A DNA stretch of 64,000 nucleotides from Actinomyces haliotis (GTDB lineage: Bacteria; Actinomycetota; Actinomycetes; Actinomycetales; Actinomycetaceae), in contig NZ_JACWNA010000004.1 in assembly GCF_015355765.1 (NCBI RefSeq), forward strand, positions 62,001-126,000, read 5' to 3'. This document shows positions 1-7,645 of the stretch, in pieces. Both the position numbers and the translations under genes were made by a program. Numbering within the stretch: position 1 is the first letter of the stretch; the number at the start of each line of letters is the position of its first letter. A model generated the notes under the pieces. It was not told the DNA's origin. It saw nothing but the letters and a program-made list of their open reading frames with translations, and did no database searches.

Positions 1-517
1 CGGAGACGTCGACCGAGGTGATGACGACGTCCTGGAGCGGACGGTCGCGCGGGTCGGTGGCGACGGCAGAGATCGCGTCGACGACCTTGCGGGACTCGTC
101 GTCGGCGACGGCGCCGAAGATGGTGTGCTTGCCCTGCAGCCACTCGGTGGGAGCGGTGGTGATGAAGAACTGGGAGCCGTTCGTGCCCTTGCCCAGGCGA
201 CGGCCGGCGTTCGCCATGGCCAGCACGTACGGAGCCGTGAAGGTGAGGGAGGAGTCGATCTCGTCGTCGAAGACGTAGCCCGGGCCGCCGGTGCCGGTGC
301 CGAGCGGGTCACCGCCCTGGATCATGAAGCCGGGGATGACGCGGTGGAAGATGACGTTGTCGTAGAGAGGCTCGTTGCTCTGCTCGCCGGTACGGGGGTC
401 GGTCCAGGTCTTGTCACCGGTGGCCAGGCCCACGAAGTTGGAGACGGTCTCGGGAGCCTGCTCCGCGAAGAGCTCGAGGCGGATGTCGCCGAGGGTGGTG
501 TGCAGTGTCGCTTCCAT
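1..517 (-). CDS. ppiA: Peptidyl-prolyl cis-trans isomerase, cyclophilin type (partial, runs off the left edge)
   Basis: Read from 517 leftwards the frame begins METLHTT-like (MEATLHTTLGDIRLELF) and stays open to the window edge, about 172 codons. It shows the cyclophilin core: FHRVIPGFMIQGGDP, GTGTGGPGY, a LAMANAG segment and NGSQFFITT, followed by WLQGKHTIFG, which carry the family's catalytic Arg, Gln and substrate-pocket residues. Family members speed up proline cis-trans isomerisation during folding; this one has no signal peptide, so it is probably cytoplasmic. The C-terminal few residues and stop lie outside. An alternative ATG three codons upstream (526) is possible, but the start at 517 matches the usual actinobacterial N-terminus. 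The neighbouring crgA/pknB block supports the origin-proximal ppiA of actinobacteria. Confidence 0.93.
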   Translation of the reverse strand, partial: MEATLHTTLGDIRLELFAEQAPETVSNFVGLATGDKTWTDPRTGEQSNEPLYDNVIFHRVIPGFMIQGGDPLGTGTGGPGYVFDDEIDSSLTFTAPYVLAMANAGRRLGKGTNGSQFFITTAPTEWLQGKHTIFGAVADDESRKVVDAISAVATDPRDRPLQDVVITSVDVS

Positions 518-693
518 GGGCGTCATCGTCGCACGGCGGCGCCCTGAGCAGCAGGGAGGCTCGTCCGTGTGACCGAGTGTTCACCCCAGGCAAAACGGCC
601 CTGGGATCATTGGGCGTGGCCTGGGCAACAGTGCGACCATGAACCCCAGCCCGCAGTGGAAGACGTCCACGTCCTGACCAGGGAGTAGAGCAG

Positions 694-1407
694 ATGAGCC
701 TTTGCAAGACCATCGACAAGAAGATCGACACCGACCAGATTCGCGAGGAGGGCGCCAGCCTCGTCGAGACCGTCGCCGAGCAGGCCGGCCGCGCCGCTGA
801 GTGGCTCTCGCCCCGCGTCGACCGCGCCCGCGACGAGGCCGCCCGCTACGCCAAGGACGCGCAGTCCCGCCTCGAGCCCGCCTACGAGGAGTACCGCGCC
901 CGCGTCACGGAGGACTACTACCCCCGCGCCCAGCGCGCCGCAGTCGCCGCCCAGGCCGCCGCGAAGACCCCCGGCACCGTGACCGAGCGCGCCGAGCGCG
1001 CCGCCGTCGCCGCCAAGAAGGCCGCCGTGGACCTGCCCTCGCCGCGCAAGCAGCACCGCTTCCTCAAGTGCCTCGGCTGGCTCACCGTCGCCGGCGCCGC
1101 CGCCGGTGGTGCCTACGTCGTGTGGCGCCGCAGCCAGCCCGTCGAGGACCCGTGGGCCGAGGAGTACTGGGCCGACTCCACCTCGGACACCGCCTCCACC
1201 CCGTCCACGGTGGACAACCTCAAGGCCAAGGCCACCGACGCCGCCGAGCTCGCCCAGGTCAAGGCCGCCGAGGTCAAGGACAAGGCGGCCGAGGTCGCCG
1301 GCCAGGCCAAGGAGAAGGCCGCCGAGGTCGCGGACCAGGCCAAGGCCAAGGTCGCCGAGAAGAAGGACGACGAGGAGGCCCCCTTCCCGTCCGAGCCTGA
1401 GATCTGA
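694..1407 (+). CDS. Alanine/lysine-rich protein with one membrane segment, function unknown
   Basis: A 237-residue protein preceded by GGGAGT about nine bases before ATG. The first ~125 residues are helical and rich in Ala, Arg and Glu; one hydrophobic stretch (about residues 128-146, LGWLTVAGAAAGGAYVVW) is a likely membrane anchor. After it comes a short acidic, Ser/Thr-rich part and then a repeated AAEV-(A/K)DQAK-type coiled-coil or LEA-like tail (about residues 175-225) ending in acidic residues. Such architecture is common in small actinobacterial membrane-associated proteins, but I recognise no enzymatic motif and assign no function. A strong hairpin follows within 20 bases, so it appears to be a single-gene transcript. 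Confidence 0.8.
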   Translation: MSLCKTIDKKIDTDQIREEGASLVETVAEQAGRAAEWLSPRVDRARDEAARYAKDAQSRLEPAYEEYRARVTEDYYPRAQRAAVAAQAAAKTPGTVTERAERAAVAAKKAAVDLPSPRKQHRFLKCLGWLTVAGAAAGGAYVVWRRSQPVEDPWAEEYWADSTSDTASTPSTVDNLKAKATDAAELAQVKAAEVKDKAAEVAGQAKEKAAEVADQAKAKVAEKKDDEEAPFPSEPEI

Positions 1408-1425
1408 TCAGCCCGCGCGCTGACC

Positions 1426-1457
1426 GGGGCCCCCGCACCGCACGGTGCGGGGGCCCC
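1426..1457 (+). terminator. Strong hairpin after the Ala-rich protein gene
   Basis: A perfect 14-base inverted repeat (GGGGCCCCCGCACC and its complement) with a four-base loop, 19 bases after the stop codon. There is no T-run, which is usual for terminators in very GC-rich actinobacteria. Confidence 0.8.
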
Positions 1458-1515
1458 GCCACGTCCCGGGCGGCCCGACGGCCCAGTTGCTCCGCTCTCC
1501 CGCGTGCGGCGTCGA

Positions 1516-1528
1516 TAGCCTGGGAGCA
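1516..1528 (+). promoter_or_regulatory. -10 hexamer placed for leaderless transcription of the aldo/keto reductase
   Basis: TAGCCT at 1516-1521 is followed by six bases and then the ATG at 1528, so transcription would start at or next to the start codon. The same TANNNT-N6-8-start layout recurs at many genes in this window. Confidence 0.55.
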
Positions 1529-2391
1529 TGAGTACCGCGATCGACAGTCCCCTCATCACCCTCGCGCACGGCACCGGGGAGGGGACCGGCGTCGTCGCCG
1601 TTCCCCAGCTGGGCCTGGGCACCTACAAGGTCGACCCGGACGAGGCGCGGCGCGTCGTCGCCGAGGGCCTCGACGTCGGGTACCGGCACGTCGACACCGC
1701 CCAGATGTACGGCAACGAGGACGGCGTGGGCCAGGCGCTCGCCGAGTCCGGGCTCCAGCGCGCCGACCTGTGGGTCACGTCCAAGCTCAACAATCCTAAC
1801 CACCGACGCGACGACGCCCTCGCCAGCTTCGAGCGCACCATGACCGACCTGCGCCTGGACGTGCTCGACCTCTTCCTCGTCCACTGGCCGCTCGCCGAGT
1901 CCCAGGGCATCGACCTCGTCGACACCTGGCGCACCATGATCGAGATCCTCGGCACCGGGCGCGTGCGCGCCATCGGCGTCTCCAACTTTCAGGCCGAGCA
2001 CCTGCGCCGCATCGTGGACGCGACCGGCGTCGTCCCCGCCGTCAACCAGGTCGAGCTCCACCCCTACCTCCAGCAGCGCGAGGTGCGCGCCGTCCACGAG
2101 GAGCTCGGGATCGTTACCGAGTCCTGGTCCCCGCTCGGCCGCGGGCACCTCCTCACGGACCCGGTCATCACCGACGTCGCCGAGGAGGCCGGGGCGAGCG
2201 CCGCGCAGGTCGTCATCGCCTGGCACCTCGCTCACGGGCTCGTCGTCATCCCGAAGTCCACGCACCGCGATCGGCTCGCCGTCAACGCCGCCTCCGTTGA
2301 CGTGACCCTCAGCCCCGAGCAGCTCGGCCGGCTCGACGGCCTCGAGCGCGACCAGCGCTTCGGCTCCCACCCGGACCGAGTCCAGGTCTGA
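1528..2391 (+). CDS. Aldo/keto reductase (2,5-diketogluconate reductase-like)
   Basis: A 287-residue single-domain TIM-barrel oxidoreductase. The AKR signature is clear: GYRHVDTAQMYGNE contains catalytic Asp and Tyr, WVTSKLNN the catalytic Lys, LFLVHWP the catalytic His, and VIPKSTHRDRL near the C-terminus the NADPH 2'-phosphate-binding Lys/Ser/Arg. It also carries the family pattern with IGVSNF and NQVELHPYLQQ. Enzymes of this group reduce carbonyl substrates such as diketogluconates, methylglyoxal or aliphatic aldehydes using NADPH; the physiological substrate cannot be read from sequence. It stands alone between terminators and seems to be translated from a leaderless message. Confidence 0.93.
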   Translation: MSTAIDSPLITLAHGTGEGTGVVAVPQLGLGTYKVDPDEARRVVAEGLDVGYRHVDTAQMYGNEDGVGQALAESGLQRADLWVTSKLNNPNHRRDDALASFERTMTDLRLDVLDLFLVHWPLAESQGIDLVDTWRTMIEILGTGRVRAIGVSNFQAEHLRRIVDATGVVPAVNQVELHPYLQQREVRAVHEELGIVTESWSPLGRGHLLTDPVITDVAEEAGASAAQVVIAWHLAHGLVVIPKSTHRDRLAVNAASVDVTLSPEQLGRLDGLERDQRFGSHPDRVQV

Positions 2392-2449
2392 CCGGAGGCG
2401 ACCGCGCGGTGACGCGCCCCGCGGGACGCCTCCGTCACCCGCCACGACG

Positions 2450-2483
2450 ACGGCGCCCGCCCCTGACGAGGGACGGGCGCCGT
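2450..2483. terminator. Bidirectional hairpin between aldo/keto reductase and crgA
   Basis: ACGGCGCCCG and its exact complement are separated by 14 bases. It lies between two convergent genes and can serve both. Confidence 0.7.
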
Positions 2484-2519
2484 GGCGCGTCGGGGCCCGC
2501 GCTCACCGCGGGTGGGGGC

Positions 2520-2903
2520 TCACTTCCAGCGCAGCAGGCCCAGGAAGCCGAGCATCATGATGATGAAGCCGATGTAGAGGTTGCCGTTGACCAGCAGGTC
2601 AGAGGCGTGGTGCTCGACGAAGTAGGGGATCGGGTACTCGCCCTTGAAGAGGTAGGTGACGACGACCCAGAGCAGGCCGATGACCATGAGGGCGACCATG
2701 GTCGGCGCGTACCAGCGGGGGCTGCCCGTCTCCTTGACCTTCTGCGGGGTGCGGGAGACGCGGTTGGCCTGGGCGCGGGACTCCTCGATCCTCTCTCGCT
2801 CCGCGGCGGCGGCCTTCGCCGGGTTGCCGGAGCGGGAGGCCTTCGTGCCGGACTTGCCGGAGGCGGAGTCGTCCTTGGACGAGCGGCGGAAGGCGATGGC
2901 CAC
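2520..2903 (-). CDS. crgA: Cell-division protein CrgA
   Basis: A 127-residue protein with a long basic, Ser/Ala-rich N-terminal region (about 1-60) and then two membrane segments, about 68-86 (MVALMVIGLLWVVVTYLF) and 107-124 (LYIGFIIMMLGFLGLLRW), the CrgA (UPF0233) layout. The segment SPRWYAPTM just before the first membrane helix and a WK terminus are typical. In mycobacteria and streptomycetes CrgA interacts with FtsZ, FtsI and other divisome proteins and helps peptidoglycan enzymes find the septum. The start is a GTG with GAGGAG six bases upstream. Its N-terminal extension is longer than in mycobacterial CrgA, resembling longer actinobacterial homologues. Confidence 0.93.
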   Translation of the reverse strand: MAIAFRRSSKDDSASGKSGTKASRSGNPAKAAAAERERIEESRAQANRVSRTPQKVKETGSPRWYAPTMVALMVIGLLWVVVTYLFKGEYPIPYFVEHHASDLLVNGNLYIGFIIMMLGFLGLLRWK

Positions 2904-3086
2904 GGGGTCTCCTCATGGGCGGGCGAGCAACGGCTCGCGGGACTGGACTGCCGCCTAGCCTAGGGCATGGGAGGAGACGGATCCGTGACCCTCCTGTGTG
3001 CTCCTGCCCCTGGGAAGCGGACCCGCCGCCACCTACACTGACCCGCGACGCACCGACGGGCGCGCACGGGCAGGACGAGGAGAACC

Positions 3087-3848
3087 ATGGCGTCACGACG
3101 CAGCGAGAGCAGAGGACCGCGGCGCAGGAAACCGCTCGACGTCGCCCTGTCGGCGCTGGGCGAGCTGCTCATCACCGCCGGCCTCGTCGTCGCCCTCTTC
3201 CTCGTGTGGCAGCTGTGGTGGACCGGTATCGCCGCCGGGTCGAAGGCCGAGGCCGCCACCACCACCTTCGAGCAGACCCAGACCGACTCCCCGAACAAGG
3301 TCGGCACCAAGCACACCGACGCCCCGCCGGAGGTCGCCCAGGTCGGCCACGGCCAGACGATCGGCATGCTCATCGTCCCCAAGTGGTACGGCAAGACCAA
3401 CAACAACATGCCGATCCTCGAGGGCACAAGCTCCGACGTCCTCGACCAGGCCGCGGCCGGCCACTACGAGGACACCCAGCAGGTCGGCGAGGTGGGCAAC
3501 TTCGCGCTCGCGGGTCACCGCCGTACCAACGGCAACTCCTTCCGACGCATCGACCTGCTCGAGAAGGGCGACGAGATCGTCGTCGCCACGAAGGACACCT
3601 GGTACGTCTACACGGTCACCGGCCACGACATCGTCGAGCCCACGGACGTCGACGTCATCGACCCCGTGCCCAACGAGCCCGGTAAGACTCCCACGGACCG
3701 CTACCTCACCCTGACGACCTGCCACTCGCTCACCACCGGTGAGTGGGGCAACGACCACCGCTGGGTCACCTGGGCGAAGTTCTCCTACTGGATGCCCCGC
3801 TCCGAGGGACGTCCCGAGTCCGTCCTCAACGACCCCGAGGTGAACTGA
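3087..3848 (+). CDS. Class E sortase (cysteine transpeptidase)
   Basis: A 253-residue membrane-anchored sortase: basic N-terminus, one membrane helix (about 21-45), then the sortase barrel. The active-site triad is visible as His144 in ALAGHRRTNG, Cys212 in LTTCHS and Arg225 in NDHRWV. The TLTTCHS context and the location beside the kinase/division block are typical of class E enzymes in high-GC actinobacteria, which usually prefer LAXTG-type sorting signals. It would anchor secreted proteins to peptidoglycan at the outer membrane face. ATG is preceded by GAGGAG at suitable distance, and TACACT about 50 bases upstream is a candidate -10. A 51-codon membrane-peptide gene starts one base after its stop. 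Confidence 0.92.
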   Translation: MASRRSESRGPRRRKPLDVALSALGELLITAGLVVALFLVWQLWWTGIAAGSKAEAATTTFEQTQTDSPNKVGTKHTDAPPEVAQVGHGQTIGMLIVPKWYGKTNNNMPILEGTSSDVLDQAAAGHYEDTQQVGEVGNFALAGHRRTNGNSFRRIDLLEKGDEIVVATKDTWYVYTVTGHDIVEPTDVDVIDPVPNEPGKTPTDRYLTLTTCHSLTTGEWGNDHRWVTWAKFSYWMPRSEGRPESVLNDPEVN

Positions 3849-3849
3849 C

Positions 3850-4005
3850 GTGTACGCATGGATCTGGCGTCACCTTCCGGGCCCCACCTGGCTCAAGGTG
3901 ATCGAGGCCCTCGTGCTCACCGCGGCGGTCGTCCTGCTGCTCTTCCAGGTGGTCTTCCCCTGGGCCAACGAGGCCTTCAACCTGTCGGGCGAGGCCACGG
4001 TCTGA
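3850..4005 (+). CDS. Small single-pass membrane protein downstream of the sortase
   Basis: A 51-residue frame starting at GTG, one base after the sortase stop. It reads VYAWIWRHLPGPTWLKV, then one hydrophobic helix (about residues 17-37), then a polar tail. The pattern, a W-RHLPGP motif followed by one membrane segment and VVFPW, matches the small proteins that commonly follow the origin-proximal sortase in actinobacteria. No function is assigned; tight spacing suggests translational coupling and possibly a role with the sortase. It is too short for most gene callers and is easily missed. A strong hairpin begins 86 bases later. Confidence 0.8.
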   Translation: MYAWIWRHLPGPTWLKVIEALVLTAAVVLLLFQVVFPWANEAFNLSGEATV

Positions 4006-4090
4006 CAGGCTTCCGGGCCTCGTCGGGCTCGGTGCCGCGCGGGCCGCGTGCCCGGCCCTGCCCGCCTGCCGGGTCCCGCGCCGCCCCACG

Positions 4091-4131
4091 GAGAACGGCT
4101 CCGACCCCCTCGCGGGGTCGGAGCCGTTCTC
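4091..4131. terminator. Strong terminator hairpin between the sortase unit and pknB
   Basis: An 18-base perfect inverted repeat (GAGAACGGCTCCGACCCC and complement) with a five-base loop lies between convergent genes, 86 bases from the small ORF and 27 from the pknB stop. It likely ends both transcripts. Confidence 0.88.
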
Positions 4132-4157
4132 GTGCTGGGACGAACCGGACGACGGCC

Positions 4158-6194
4158 TCAGCCGTTCCCGTTGTCGTTTCCCTTGCCCTCGCCGTTTCCG
4201 TTTCCGTTGCTGATCGCGGCGGTGCTGGCCGACGTCGCCTCCTCGGTCGGGGCCGTCGTCGCGGTGTAGGAGCCGATCGTGATCGTGATGGTCTTCGACG
4301 TCGAGGTCGAGGACCCGGCGTCAGGGGACATGGACACGACGACGCCGTCCTGGGACTCGCTGGAGACCGAGGTCGTCTTGACCTCGACGTTCGTGTACCC
4401 GGAGCTCGACAGCTGCTTCTTCGCGTCCTCCTCCGTCATGCCGGTGACGTCCGGGACGGACGGTCCGTTCGACAGGACGATCGAGACCTCGGTGCCGAGG
4501 TCCGCCTTCGTGCCGGAGGTCGGGTCGGTCGAGGCCACCGTGTCCTTGTCCTGCGACGAGTCGCCGTAGGTGACGTTGCCGACCGACAGGCCGGCGTCCT
4601 CGAGGGCCTTGCGGGCGTCCTCCTGGGACTTGCCGGTGACGTCCGGGACAGTGGTCTGGCCGGTGGACAGGACGAGGGAGACCGTCGTGCCACGGTCCAC
4701 CTTGGTCCCCGAGGCGGGGTCGGTGGAGATGACCTCGTCCTTGGCGACCGTCGTCGAGTCCTCGGAGGTGGCGTTGCCGACCGACAGGCCGGCGTCCTCG
4801 AGCGCCTTCTTCGCGTCGTCCTGGGACCTGCCCGCGACGTCGGGGACGGTCACGGTCGAGGAGCCCGCCGAGAAGTGGACGGTGACGTCGGTGCCGAGCA
4901 GGGCGGCGGTGCCGGAGCCCGGCTCTGAGGAGACGGCCTTGCCCTCGTCCACGGTGTCCGACTGGACGTCGTCGCCGCGCACGAAGGTCAGTTCCGCGCC
5001 CTCGATGGCGGAGCGCGCCTCGGACTCGCTCATGCCGGCGACGTCGGGGACGGCTGCGGCGGTCGCGCTCGGCGAGGCGGTCGCCCCGCCCGAGCCTCCG
5101 CCGAGCTTCCCGGAGGCGGCGAGCCCGATGCCGGTTCCGACGGCGATGAGCAGCAGCAGGATGAGGACCCACAGCCACCAGCGGCGCTTGCGCTCCGGCT
5201 CCTCCTCGGTCTCCGCGCTCGCGCCCGTGCCCGCGGACGGCGGTGCGGGGGCGGGGGAGGAGCCGCTCGGGACGGCGGCTGCCGCCATGACGGTGGTCGG
5301 CTGGTTCCACGTGTCCGTCGCGGGGGCGCCGACGGCGGCCCCGCGGCCCGCGGCCAGGAGCTCGGTGCGCATGTGGGCGGCGTCCTGGTAGCGGTCCTCA
5401 CGCTTCTTGGCGAGGGACTTGAGGGTGACGCGGTCGAGCGGCTCGGGCACGTCCGGTGCCAGGGCCGAGGGCGGGCGCGGGATCTCGCGCACGTGCTGGT
5501 AGGCGATGGAGACGGCCGAGTCTCCCGTGAAGGGCGGCTGCCCGGTGAGGAGCTCGTAGAGGAGGCAGCCGGTGGAGTAGAGGTCGCTGCGGGTGTCGAC
5601 CACCTCGCCGCGGGCCTGCTCCGGGGAGAGGTACTGGGCGGTGCCGACGACGGCCTGCGTCTGGGTGACCGTGGCCGAGGAGTCCTCGATGGCGCGCGCG
5701 ATGCCGAAGTCCATCACCTTCACGGCGCCCGTGGAGGTGAGCATGATGTTGCCGGGCTTGATGTCGCGGTGCACGATGCCCGCCCGGTGGGAGTACTCCA
5801 GCGCGTCCAGGACGCCCGTCGTGATCTCGATGGCCTCCGAGATCGGGACGGCCTCGCCCTCACCGAGGAGCTCGCGGACCGTGTGACCCTCGACGTACTC
5901 CATGACGATGTAGGGGACGGTCTGCGTCGAGCCGTCCGGCTGCGTCAGCTCCTCCTCGCCCGAGTCGTACACGGCGACGATGGCGGGGTGGTTGAGGGCG
6001 GCCGCGCTCTGGGCCTCGCGGCGGAAGCGGGCCTGGAAGGTCGGGTCGTCGGCGATGTCTGAGCGGAGGAGCTTGATGGCGATCGTGCGGCCCAGGCGGG
6101 TGTCGAAGCCGAGGTGCACCTCCGCCATGCCGCCGCGTCCGATGGTCTCGCGGATCTCGTAACGACCAGCGAGGACCTGGGGGTGACCGGTCAC
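4158..6194 (-). CDS. pknB: Serine/threonine protein kinase with four PASTA repeats
   Basis: A 678-residue receptor kinase. Residues ~11-275 are a Hanks-type kinase: glycine loop IGRGGMAEV, Lys41 in IAIKLL, VHRDIKPGN (Asp144), MDFG (Asp162) and an activation loop with TQTQAVVGTAQYLSPEQARG. A Pro/Ala-rich linker leads to one membrane helix (~339-360) and four extracellular PASTA repeats, each beginning with a VPDV motif (from ~382 to ~650). PASTA domains of PknB bind muropeptide or lipid II, and the kinase phosphorylates division and cell-wall proteins. The far C-terminus is an odd low-complexity Asn/Gly run. Its ATG overlaps the pknA stop by four bases, so it is the last gene of the operon. 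Confidence 0.97.
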   Translation of the reverse strand: MTGHPQVLAGRYEIRETIGRGGMAEVHLGFDTRLGRTIAIKLLRSDIADDPTFQARFRREAQSAAALNHPAIVAVYDSGEEELTQPDGSTQTVPYIVMEYVEGHTVRELLGEGEAVPISEAIEITTGVLDALEYSHRAGIVHRDIKPGNIMLTSTGAVKVMDFGIARAIEDSSATVTQTQAVVGTAQYLSPEQARGEVVDTRSDLYSTGCLLYELLTGQPPFTGDSAVSIAYQHVREIPRPPSALAPDVPEPLDRVTLKSLAKKREDRYQDAAHMRTELLAAGRGAAVGAPATDTWNQPTTVMAAAAVPSGSSPAPAPPSAGTGASAETEEEPERKRRWWLWVLILLLLIAVGTGIGLAASGKLGGGSGGATASPSATAAAVPDVAGMSESEARSAIEGAELTFVRGDDVQSDTVDEGKAVSSEPGSGTAALLGTDVTVHFSAGSSTVTVPDVAGRSQDDAKKALEDAGLSVGNATSEDSTTVAKDEVISTDPASGTKVDRGTTVSLVLSTGQTTVPDVTGKSQEDARKALEDAGLSVGNVTYGDSSQDKDTVASTDPTSGTKADLGTEVSIVLSNGPSVPDVTGMTEEDAKKQLSSSGYTNVEVKTTSVSSESQDGVVVSMSPDAGSSTSTSKTITITIGSYTATTAPTEEATSASTAAISNGNGNGEGKGNDNGNG

Positions 6195-7645
6195 AGTGCC
6201 TCCTCGGAACGGATGACGGACGGGGCGGGAGCGGCGCCGCTGCTCGCCGGGTGCGCTGACGCAAGGGTACCCACGACCGCGACGAGCACGACGAGCAGGA
6301 CGACCGCGAGGGCGATGAGCAGGTTCCTGCGGCGGCGCACGCCAGCAGGCTGCGGCGCGCCGACGGCCCGCGAGGGCGCTGTCGCGATGCGCGAGCCCGT
6401 GCGGCTCGACGCGGCACGGGACGTGGCGACGGGCTGCGCCGGCCCCGCCGGCGACGGCTCCGGCGCCCGGCGCTGCTGCGGTGCGGGGGAGGACGGAGTG
6501 GTGGGACGGGCCGCGGGCGGCCAGGCGGTGGAGCGTGCCCGACCAGGGACGGCTCCTGCCGTGGACGGCGCGCGGCCGGTGCCTGCGGCGGTGGCGCTGC
6601 GCCCGACGGGCCGGGCCGCCCGTCCCGCCCGCGCGGGGCGGTGGACGGTGCGGCGGGCGCGCGCAACGGGACCGGCGGGCCGGGCACTTGGGGCACCGGC
6701 CGTCGCCTCCCTGCCGCTCCCGGCTGCGGGCGGGGCGACGCCGTCGGCCCCGGTGCCGGCAGCGGCGACGGAGCGGCCCGTGGCGGACCAGCTCCGCGGG
6801 CTGCGCGGGTCCCAGGAGTCCTGCTCGAGGTGGACGAGGATCCGGTCGATCCTCCGGGCGACCTCGCGGGCCGAGGAGGGACGGTCCACCGGCTTCTTGG
6901 CGAGGAGGTCCATGACGACGCGGCGGACCTCCGGCGGCACGGAGTCCGGAAGCTCCGGGACAGGGTCGTTGACGTGCGCGAAGGCGATGTCGACCTGCGT
7001 CGCGCCCGTGAAGGGCCGGTGCCCGACGAGGGCCTCGTAGGCGATGACCCCGAGCGCGTACAGGTCCCCGGACGGCGTGGCCATGTTGCCCATCGCCTGC
7101 TCGGGCGCCAGGTACTGCGCCGTGCCCATGACCATGCCGGTGGCCGTCATGGGGCGCTGGTTCGCGCCGGTGGAGATGCCGAAGTCCGTCAGCTTGGCGA
7201 CGCCGTCGGCCGTCATGAGGATGTTGGAGGGCTTGACGTCGCGGTGGACGACGCCGGCCGTGTGGACCACCTGCAGGGCGCGGGCCACCTGGGCGATGAT
7301 CGGGAGGATCTCCGCGGGCGGCAGCGTGCCGCGCTCGGCGAGGACGTCGGAGAGCGCCCGACCCTGAACGAGCTCCATGATGATCCAGCCGGAGCCCTCC
7401 GCCTCCCCGGAGTCGAGGACGACGGCGAGGTTCGGGTGGCGCAGGCCGCGGGAGTTCGCCGCCTCCGCGCGCAGGCGCGACAGGAAGATCTCGTCCCCGT
7501 TGAGCTCGGGGCGCAGGATCTTCGCCGCGACGTCCTTGCCGGAGTGCAGGTCGCGGGCGCGCCAGACCTCGCCCATGCCGCCCAGGGCGAGGCGCTCGTC
7601 CAGCCGGTAGCGGTCGGCGATCCGGAGGCCCTCCTCGGGCGTCAC
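6191..7645 (-). CDS. pknA: Serine/threonine protein kinase PknA
   Basis: A 484-residue kinase. The catalytic domain (about 10-275) has Lys42 in VAAKIL, VHRDVKPSN (Asp136), LTDFG (Asp154) and GTAQYLAPEQ. It is followed by ~160 residues rich in Ala, Arg, Pro and Ser, then one membrane helix near the C-terminus (about 441-465, LLIALAVVLLVVLVAVVGTL) and a short outer tail with no PASTA repeats, the PknA pattern. With PknB it controls cell shape and division in actinobacteria. Both ends overlap neighbours by four bases (pbpA upstream, pknB downstream), so expression is translationally coupled. The basic linker is unusually long and low in complexity. Confidence 0.95.
   Translation of the reverse strand: MTPEEGLRIADRYRLDERLALGGMGEVWRARDLHSGKDVAAKILRPELNGDEIFLSRLRAEAANSRGLRHPNLAVVLDSGEAEGSGWIIMELVQGRALSDVLAERGTLPPAEILPIIAQVARALQVVHTAGVVHRDVKPSNILMTADGVAKLTDFGISTGANQRPMTATGMVMGTAQYLAPEQAMGNMATPSGDLYALGVIAYEALVGHRPFTGATQVDIAFAHVNDPVPELPDSVPPEVRRVVMDLLAKKPVDRPSSAREVARRIDRILVHLEQDSWDPRSPRSWSATGRSVAAAGTGADGVAPPAAGSGREATAGAPSARPAGPVARARRTVHRPARAGRAARPVGRSATAAGTGRAPSTAGAVPGRARSTAWPPAARPTTPSSPAPQQRRAPEPSPAGPAQPVATSRAASSRTGSRIATAPSRAVGAPQPAGVRRRRNLLIALAVVLLVVLVAVVGTLASAHPASSGAAPAPSVIRSEEAL

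Noticed and set aside
414-1056. Minus-strand frames opposite ppiA and the Ala-rich protein gene
   Set aside because: They are shadows with Gly/Arg-rich translations; the plus-strand gene has a ribosome site, membrane helix and following terminator.
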